A stretch of 11,396 nt of DNA. Origin: Isohypsibius dastychi. Its lineage: Eukaryota; Tardigrada; Eutardigrada; Parachela; Isohypsibiidae. How positions within the stretch are numbered: position 1 is the first letter of the stretch; the number at the start of each line of letters is the position of its first letter. The notes under the pieces are model-generated. The model ran no database searches. It saw only the letters and a list, made by a program, of their open reading frames with translations, and had not been told where the DNA came from. The DNA lies in NCBI GenBank assembly GCA_034696485.1, contig JAQIWT010001308.1, forward strand, positions 1-11,396. The letters are read 5' to 3'. The position numbers and the translations under genes are program-made. Of the stretch, positions 1 through 7,600 are shown one piece after another.

Positions 1-900
1 AGCTGCCAGAAGACACTCAGAGAACTCGGTGGTACGACATCGTATCGAGTCCATGGTGCATCTTCAGTAACGTTCTCCTTGAGAACAACGTTGTACACTC
101 CACCATTCGGGAGCTCCAAGTACCCCGACCCAGCACGTCGCTTTCCCGTTTCTGAAGTCGAGTCTGGATAGTATACTTCGTACCTACAATTCAACCAGTC
201 TACGGAAAGCACTCAATATTGTTGAGTGTAATTTCGACGAACCGTCCTTGATCGACAAGTTTCGATGCATTAGCCACGCTGGACCCCTCCTCGTAGGTCG
301 CCAGATTGTGGTCGATCTTCAACACCGTGATGTGTCCTTTGCTCCCAGCTGTCAAATCCGGGTTGATCAATGTCAGCTCTCCACTTCCTGACGAGGTCTT
401 GAACTTGAAAGGCACTATGAACTGCACCTCCGCTCGACCCTCTTTTGGTTTTTCTTTGAGCTCCAAAATCAACTTGAACAATAATGAGCATCAGCAACGG
501 ACCACACGCATAAATTCCTAATTAATACCTGCTTGTATACCAGGGTTTTGCCCTCTGTGGAGAAAACCAGCGAGTGTACCACCTGGGGGGTTATGTCAAT
601 TGAGAATTGTCTAGTCATGGTTGGGACAAGTGTGCAGTTGATAGGCAAAGTATCCAGATCCAAAACGACCTTTTCGCCTTCCACCGGGAACGCAGCGAAA
701 GTCAGTTCCTGGAAGTCTCATTCTTGTAAATACATTGTACAGAATTTTGGTTCAATTTCAGTGCAGCTTACCCCAAACGGTTCGACGATGAAGTCTGATC
801 TTTCATCACTGAACTTTCCAGTGAATTTCATAGGGCAAGCATACGAGTTGTACAAATGGAGTTCCGCCGTGTTTTGTGCAAGCGCTTTTGGAAGCGTGTT
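1..900 (-). other. Extracellular domain of the peptide transporter (between helices 9 and 10)
   Basis: Four exons (900-772, 708-529, 472-243, 183-1) encode about 225 residues between the hydrophobic helix 9, ending at D410, and the start of helix 10 (VPPSSLSVFWQ, up to residue 650). A beta-rich extracellular domain of about this size at this place marks animal PEPT1/PEPT2-type carriers and is absent from bacterial POT proteins. The sequence is poorly conserved, as is usual for this domain, so its assignment rests on position and reading frame. Possible N-glycosylation sequons are N477-C-T, N581-A-S and N627-V-T. C432 and C478 could form a disulfide. Introns here are 50, 63, 56 and 59 nt. The last one (242-184) uses an unusual GTTCGT donor and is the least certain join. 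Confidence 0.8.
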
Positions 901-2986
901 CTGAAATGTGGACTGTGAAGGTCTGACTTGGAAAACTACAAAGAACCCACATCGAGTTGAATCTGCAGCACTCCAGCGATGACGAACGCAATCCCGGCCA
1001 AGAACATGCCAGCGGTCATTCTGGCCAGCGCTTTGAACGGAATGTTGAATTTGTCGAGCAATCGGAAAATCACCCCTTCGAAAAGTGGAAGCAGCGCGAG
1101 GATGAAAATCGGGTTAAAGATCTGCATTTGATCGGGTTTCCAAGTGTATGTGTCGGTTATTCGTCCATCCATCTTGGTCGCCTGGACTGTCCAGCGTGAG
1201 CCCTGACAAGTAAACCAGGGTCACCACTAGGGTCAACCGATTATTGGGGAAGTCACACTTGTTGATCGAACAGAGCCCAGAACATTGGAAGAGGCAGGAA
1301 CATCTTCAGAACTGGCAAAAGCTGTTTGACATCCTTCTTGAATTCAGCCTTCAAAATCGAAAACGTTTTCAAGTGTATGCTTCTTTGGTCAACTTAGCAA
1401 TAACTCACGGAGTATGATGGAGAAGCGTTGTCGATCCAGTGCTTGGCTCCAATGGGTCCACGTTTGCGCATTTTGTTCGACAATGCACTCTGTTAGAAAC
1501 TCTGTATTATGGACTGGTCTGCCGATTCCAGGAAGGGGGTTTTGCAACTCACAAAGCAGCATCCGAAGACTCGAGCAATGATATTCTCTTTCGAAGGAAT
1601 GTTGCGATAGAAAGGTCTTCCCAACACGAAAGCAACTGTGGATACACATTCGTCAGCAGAAAGAGTCAGTCTTACAAAGATTTTCATTTACCAAGAGCAA
1701 TTGCTAAAAGTCCAGCGGGAAGGCCAAAAGCCTAGAAGATAACACTTTTTCAGCAACCAAGTCATAAACGAAGAACCTTTCATCTGCTTACCAGTGGGTA
1801 GCATCCCTCTGCTCCGAAGCACGGAACATCACCTGTGAAAGACGTTCTCTCATTACCCATGAACACAGTTCTCATTCGGGTAGCATACTTCGGAGAATCG
1901 GAGTGACGAAAGTCGAGATGAGACTTCCAGCGTTGATGCAGAAATAAAACAGTGAGAAGAACTGCTCTCTTTGTTTCTCCTGTATTTAGTTTCACGTTAG
2001 TATCCGGGGCTTTGATATCTCATCTCTCTGAGCATTTTTACCTGACCAGGTCGAAACTGATCTCCACCATAAGCTGGAACAACAGGCTTGATACCTCCCG
2101 TTCCGAATCCAATCAGCAGCAAACCAGCCGCCGTTCCTGCTCTGTAATTTCAAGTAACAATCATATGGAAATGTGATTAGTGAGCGATGTAAGTGTCAGA
2201 CTACATTGTACATACACAAGGTTGAGGTTCAGAGGTGGAACAGCAGCCAAGGTCAGCAGAACGAGTCCGACGACATACACCAACGACAATGAAAAGATCG
2301 TGCTGAAACACAAAACTGTTACAAAACAGAATTCAACCTGAAAGAAGAAGTGCTCACTTGAATTTTCCCAGCCATCCGTCTGCCAACATAGCTCCGAAAA
2401 CTGGCGTAAAATAACAGAGAACGGAGAACAGATGGTAGATCAAAGTGCTTGTGTCTTCTGACCACATCAGAACTTCCAGAAAGTAGATCGTCAAGACCGC
2501 TAGAATTCACTTACAGTATGAACTCAAATAATTTTCGGGTTCAATTTGTGAGGGCTTACTTTTCATGCCATAGTAGCTGAATCGTTCGCAGAACTCGTTT
2601 CCCAAAATGAAAGCAATGAACCAGGGATATCTGAGTTTTTCCGGCTGTTGTTGAAGAAACTGTCACTACAGCACGGTCTCTTGAATTTGACAGATACATA
2701 CCTGAGCGATTTCCATATCAAAGTTCTCTGATTTCGTAGGATGCATCTTGACTCCATTTCCAATCGGTCCGTGTTCTGAAACAAGGTCAGTTGTTTCTCC
2801 TCGAATTGCGTTTTTTGTGAACCCTTTCGTTTGAGTGAAAACTTTGGAGAACACGGAAAACTCAAGCTATGGTTGCATAATATGAAGAAGTCTCAAGAGA
2901 GACGTTCGAAAAGGTCACTTACCCAAAGCGACCGCAGCCTTTCCGGAAATCATGGTCGTTTCCGGTGTCTGGTTTTTCTCCGACAT
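1..2986 (-). CDS. SLC15A (PEPT-like): Proton-coupled oligopeptide transporter, SLC15/POT (PTR2) family; 3' end outside window
   Basis: By family knowledge this membrane protein imports di- and tripeptides together with protons. Exons, 5' to 3': 2986-2923, 2775-2702, 2644-2560, 2499-2358, 2302-2216, 2141-2042, 1979-1889, 1832-1792, 1731-1692, 1635-1553, 1489-1409, 1348-1259, 1202-951, 900-772, 708-529, 472-243, 183-1. All joins are GT-AG and keep one reading frame of 650 codons plus 2 nt. The start ATG (2986-2984) is the first after an in-frame TGA at 3016-3014. Visible marks: NEFCERFSYYGMK (residues 62-74, the ExxER proton motif), YH at 96-97, GTGGIKP (164-170), GGDQF (176-180), FYFCINAGSL (195-204) and PMFWALFDQQGSRW (317-330). 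Helices 1-9 span about 54-408. An extracellular domain (about 411-637) then leads into the start of helix 10. Animal PEPT proteins have about 700-800 residues, so roughly 130-170 are missing. The family call is very secure. The exon 3 acceptor and the exon 16 donor are less certain. Confidence 0.93.
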
Positions 2987-3193
2987 GTTGAATGCAGATT
3001 CGCCAATCCCCTTTCACAGAATCCTCCAAGGACGTCTAATCTGTCAGAGCGGAGGTGTTGCACGAATTAACAGGTCACGCGGCGCACCTGACTATTCAAC
3101 GCGGACTGGATCAGTGTAGACAATCAGAGGATGCAGTGTGTCTTATCGTGACATGCACTGAATACGAATCAGGTTTCTCTTGTACCAGCGCGA

Positions 3194-3200
3194 CTTATCT
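3194..3200 (-). promoter_or_regulatory. Possible GATA-factor site upstream of the transporter
   Basis: On the minus strand this reads AGATAAG, a WGATAR match about 210 bp upstream of the transporter start. Intestinal peptide transporters are often driven by gut GATA factors, so the position is sensible. A 6-7 bp motif is expected by chance at this frequency, so support is weak. A related CGATAAG lies at 3142-3148. Confidence 0.18.
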
Positions 3201-3757
3201 GGACGCATTCTTCTGAGATTATTTCGAATTAGATTAGTGCAATCAGTTACAAGCCTCTATGTTATGGTTATGAACGAGATGGACCGATTTCGCGGTGGGT
3301 ATTTTGAGTGGTTTGTTAGATGATGATACAACGAAATCTCAAGTTTGCGCATTGTTCGGGTGTTGAAGTGTCGGAGTAAATCAAACATCAAATGGTTCAA
3401 AGATCAAATTGATTCTCCCTGCACAATTTTACGCGTTTTTGGTGTAGTTTGCGCTCAGCCAGTATTCCACAATTGGTTTCAGAGATTTTCACACTTTTTT
3501 AGAAATTTCGTGCTTTCTCTTGGAAATGACGGAACAATATTTGTAGAACGCAGACAAGGTGCGTCATTCGCTATAGAGACCATTGAAAAAGGTCAATGTG
3601 ATAATACGCACAATCGTCAGCAGCGCTAAGCGCCTTAGGTTATAAACAGCAAGCGATAATTCTTTTATATTGCTCAGTATTCGTGCCAGCCATTTCCGTA
3701 GCAGACGGAAGCCATTCAGAATTCTTGAACACATTTAGCAGGCTTTGACGTGAGCAT

Positions 3758-3903
3758 TACTCTGTCCTGCCGATAAATTGGAGGTAAAATGTTTTGGTTC
3801 AGTAAAACAAGACCGTGACCGCATCTATTTACCAATCGGACCCCGCAGTCTTGATTGACTTAATCAAAACTGTCTACCTCCAATTTATCGGCAGGATAGA
3901 GTA
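3758..3903. mobile_element. Putative MITE: fold-back element with 27-bp inverted repeats and TA flanks
   Basis: The arm 3760-3786 (begins CTCTGTCCTGCCGATAAA) is the reverse complement of 3875-3901 at 26 of 27 positions. The outer bases are TA on both sides (3758-3759 and 3902-3903), and the match drops off just outside them. Weaker pairing continues inward to about 3817/3844, so nearly the whole 142 bp folds into one stem of about 60 positions with a loop of about 26 nt. Long inverted ends, small size, no coding capacity and a TA duplication are typical of a MITE mobilised by a Tc1/mariner-like transposase. A non-transposon hairpin RNA gene is the main alternative. I do not recognise the termini as a named family. 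Confidence 0.55.
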
Positions 3904-4375
3904 TTGGAAGCCGTCGTGGGTGCGTGGTGCGTGCGAAAAATGTAGACCGGTGTGCTTGCTTGGTCAGGCTATTAATTTTAAACAAGGCGGCGTGGAACTT
4001 CAATCAAATACTTTACGGCAGCGAATCAAGAGCTGGTATTTGGATTTGCGCAGATGATTCATTTTACGGACACGCATGTACGATCGAAAAACGGAGAAAT
4101 ATTCTCATTATCAACCAAAAATTAGGAAATTTTGCGGATTTGAATTAGAATTTAAATTGGCTCAGTTCTAGTTTTCTTAGTTTCCAAATCGCGATTAACG
4201 CTGTGCACGACACGGCGCGTCAAATGACGGCAAAAGGGGGTGTGGCCTTGATCAGCTGTTCACAATCAATCAAAATAGAAACTGATCAATTTTTGGCGCT
4301 TGAACAACTCAAACCATCGCTCTTGACAGCGCCGCTGACTCTGGGCTGCAGCTGAATGTTTTCATTTTCACCAGA

Positions 4376-4382
4376 TATATAT
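4376..4382 (+). promoter_or_regulatory. Possible TATA element of the PKC gene
   Basis: TATATAT lies about 290 bp before the PKC start codon, in the G+C-richer part of the intergenic region. No clear initiator follows at the right distance, and many PKC promoters lack a TATA box, so this is only a candidate. Confidence 0.18.
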
Positions 4383-4590
4383 TCCTTTCTGTGTTGCGCC
4401 TGGCTAGCTCGCTGGCAACTTGCGTGCCATTTGATTTTTTTCCTCACAAAATTGTCTTTTTCATGTGCGCAAGTTGAGCACGCAATCGGCCATGGTCATC
4501 CATCCAGTTTGATGAGGAGAGGAAAGGGATAGCCCGTCATTCCCATTTTCATTCCCGAAATTCCGTTGCTTGCTCTGGCTGAAATAGCAC

Positions 4591-4606
4591 CCATATCTGC
4601 TTACAG
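4591..4606 (+). other. Possible splice acceptor in the PKC 5' UTR
   Basis: CCATATCTGCTTACAG followed by GG has the form of a 3' splice site and lies 66 nt before the PKC ATG. Either the first coding exon is joined to an upstream non-coding exon, or, if the organism trans-splices, this could be a leader acceptor. No matching upstream exon can be identified from sequence alone. Confidence 0.33.
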
Positions 4607-4672
4607 GGATTGCGTCGCCGATAATCTGCTCAGCGTGGGTTGAAGCTTATTCCTGATCGCATTAGTCCAACC

Positions 4673-7600
4673 ATGTCCGTCGAGTCGCTAAACTCGGCCA
4701 GAGACTCGAAACATAATGGCGATCCGAGGGAAGAACGGGAAGGACAGCTTGGACGTCGTGGAGCTTTTCGCCAGAAAAACGTCTTTATCGTCCGTGGACA
4801 CAAGTTTATTGCACGATTCTTCAAGCAGCCAACTTTCTGCAGTCACTGCAAAGACTTTATTTGGTAAGCTGATGAACAACAAAAACTCGTTTTTTTGTTT
4901 TGTTTCTGGCTTCTCGAAACAAAAAATTATATTTTCAAATCAGGTTTAGGTGATTCTTAAAAGCCAGAATATTACGTATTCCGTACCTTCGGTCTTCAAA
5001 CTAACGTTAATGTTGTTTGTTGACAAATTTCAATAACAGTTCAAACCGGAAGTGCATTTGATGTTTTTGTTTTATTCAGGATCTTTCAAGTTTTGTGATG
5101 ACACAGTTTGACATCGATTCTCGTAAAAGTCGCTTTCGACTATCAGCCTTCGTTTTATCGATTTTCCTGTTTTGATGAAAAGTTTTTGTGGCTTGCTTTA
5201 AGAAAGTAACCTGATTTATGCTCGAATATGAATCGGGTGTATATAATCTCGATACATACTTCTTTGGATTTTGATCTGAGATTAAGACCGGAAGTTAACA
5301 CCTGTTATATCAGTTTTGACGTCATTACAAGAATTTTGCTCTCCAAACCACATGTAATCCCTTTGAGTAAATAATTGCGACAAGCTTGTGTGTTGGGCAA
5401 GTTTATTTATGTTGACCTGGCTGTTTCTGCCAGTGAAAGAGACCCTTTCATGATGATACATCATTTTGTTTTTCTTTTCAGGGGATTCGGCAAGCAAGGT
5501 TTTCAGTGTCAAGGTAAACGCTACTTCCGGCTGGAATATAAGCGAAATCGATCAGAAATCGAAGGTTGATTGACAAACTGAATTTTTTAGCGCTGAATTT
5601 ATTATATCGTTTCGATATTATTCTAATCTGTATGAAAGGCGGTTCTGTGTGTAAAACTGTCAAAATAACGACCGGGTGTGAAGGCGATCCTTTCGAGAAA
5701 TGATCGCACCCACGGCGCAAATATCATTTATTTTTTCTTCCATTCAAGAGACCAGCAGGTGACCTTTTGGGACACAGGAAGTGAGGACTGCAGATTATGT
5801 TCCAGCGGGTTGCGGCAAGCGAGAGAATATCGATCGCAAAGAGAGAAAGTCCAAGTTGTTGTCGATTATCATTCCAGTCAAAGCAGATAATGACCATTTC
5901 TAGCAATGTAATCAAATTTCCCGTCGAGCTACTTTCGCTGCCATTAATTATTTGTTTCGTGCTCTTTTCTGAATGCCGACATCAACTGCCAATTCGTACT
6001 TAATTTGAAGACAGAAAAAAAACAGGAACGAAATTATTCTCAGTTTGTTTTTTTCCAAACAATTTGTAGTAAAATCACAAAAGTGCTAAACTGAAATATT
6101 TCCGGTGTGAAGGGAGGTCAAAAAAATACAGCCATAAATTTTGTGGGGAGAAATGCCTGGAGGAATTTTTCTGGTTGATTAATGAGTTTTTCCCGACGTT
6201 GGTTTCTTGACCGTATTTTTAATTATCTTTTTTTTTATTGCAGTCTGCAGTTTCGTCGTTCACAAACGCTGCCATGAGTTCGTCACATTTGCTTGTCCAG
6301 GCGCGGATAAAGGATCCGATTCTGATGTAAGTCGTTTTTCCCGAAGAAAAAAAATCTCGTTTTTGAAAAGAAATTCCAGACAAGCGGTGAATTGTCTGCT
6401 GGGTTTCTTTGTTGCTTGGCTAATCTTGCCCGAGGCAAAATCAATTTAAAATGAGAGACTCATTTTCTAAGCCAGTGATTTGATTCTCCGGTGTGTAAAT
6501 GAATTTGGTGCGGAAGCCATAAAATTCCAGCGCCTGTAGGGATCCAGTGGCAAAAGAAGAAGCTGCAAGTAATTACCAACAAGCCTTTAGAACACATTCG
6601 CTACATTGCCTCGATGCATTCCTCTCTGCGATTGAAATTTAAATGGCTTGATGGAATTTTTTAAGTGCCTTCTGCCCTATCTGTTTCTTTGCTTCGTTTT
6701 CTGTTTTACATAAATTGATGGTGTGTTCTGTTGACCGTAATTTGTGCTCCTGCTTCCCGCGCTTTTCGCCTCTTTTATTGATTTCCGAACGCTAAAAATA
6801 ATGCGGGCGCCAAGTCGAGAAATTTGTTTCGCCGAACCGAACATGAAATTTGCTCGGAAAATTAGTACTCATTAATCGCTTAAGAATTCTGAACTAAATT
6901 AATTTTTCCCTCCGCAAAATTTTCAAGATTTTAATTCAGTGTTTGATTTTAAGATTTCTAGCATTTTTCCGGGATAAATTTAGGCGATTGACATGGAACA
7001 TGGTGCTTGAGATCTTGTTGGCAATTATGAGTCCGTTGTGGGATCTTTCAACAGAACAAATTGGGAAGAATTAAAACTGATGATTGACAGCTGTTCAAAA
7101 TTGTACCTTTCTTAGACCTAATCATTCACATCAACGTTCGTTTTGAAAACAATTGATTTTTTCATAACTTGCAAATTTACGCCATTTGTTTTCTTGGTGA
7201 ATTTTTTAGGGTTCTGGAAACAGTTCCGGAAATTGATTTTCCCCTGTTGAAAAAAGATTTTTCACTTGATTGTGCGAAGTGTTGTTGAATATCTTGTAAT
7301 GAACTGAATCTCTTTTGTCATTTGAAGTTTTGATGATTTTCGTAGTTTATGAGGAGCTGGTGTTATTATTTGTAATTGTGTCGATTGAAATAGTCGACTA
7401 TCCAACACTCCAAAGAGAGCGCGCTAATCGAAGTGGATCCCGATCAATTCGTTTCTGTCGGTTCTTTTCAGAGTGGGTGATGACAAGAGGGCCAAACAAA
7501 TATTAATATTCCCTGTCCTTATCAAAGCAAACATGAGTGCCTATAAATTTTATCCGTGTTTTTCGCCTCTGACTTGCTTTATGCTCTTTAAAACTATTTG

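Larger units (their letters stand above)
2987..4672. other. Divergent intergenic region between the transporter and PKC genes
   Basis: About 1.7 kb separates the two start codons, so both 5' UTRs and probably both core promoters lie here. The part near the transporter (2987-3300) has no clear TATA box. The middle (3300-4190) is AT-rich, has no supportable gene and contains the fold-back element at 3758-3903. The part near PKC (4190-4672) is richer in G+C. It has a GGGGGTGTGGCC stretch around 4236-4247 that resembles a KLF/Sp-type site, two CAGCTG E-boxes, a TATATAT run and a possible splice acceptor. Open frames of 70-95 codons occur on the plus strand, but none has a recognisable domain or splice context. 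Confidence 0.75.
4799..6296 (+). other. C1A diacylglycerol-binding domain (three exons)
   Basis: Residues 43-92 are spread over exons 1-3. The zinc ligands are H43, C56, C59, C73, C76, H81, C84 and C92 with canonical spacing. P53, G65 and Q69 around the ligand groove are kept. The W64 codon is split between exons 1 and 2 (TG + G), and V75 is split between exons 2 and 3. Confidence 0.95.

Noticed and set aside
533-904. 123-codon plus-strand frame
   Set aside because: It is antisense to transporter exons that encode the extracellular domain and shows no domain of its own.
2563-2865. 100-codon minus-strand frame as a separate protein
   Set aside because: It overlaps transporter exons 2 and 3 in another frame. 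The true frame there carries NEFCERFSYYGMK and keeps going through the splice sites.
3345-3629. 94-codon plus-strand frame in the intergenic region
   Set aside because: There is no family similarity and no codon or splice context to support it. A run of this length is expected by chance.
3706-3722. Short hairpin around TTCCGT/ACGGAA near 3690-3710 as a terminator or RNA element
   Set aside because: Six base pairs with a 5-nt loop are common by chance, and no associated RNA gene is visible.
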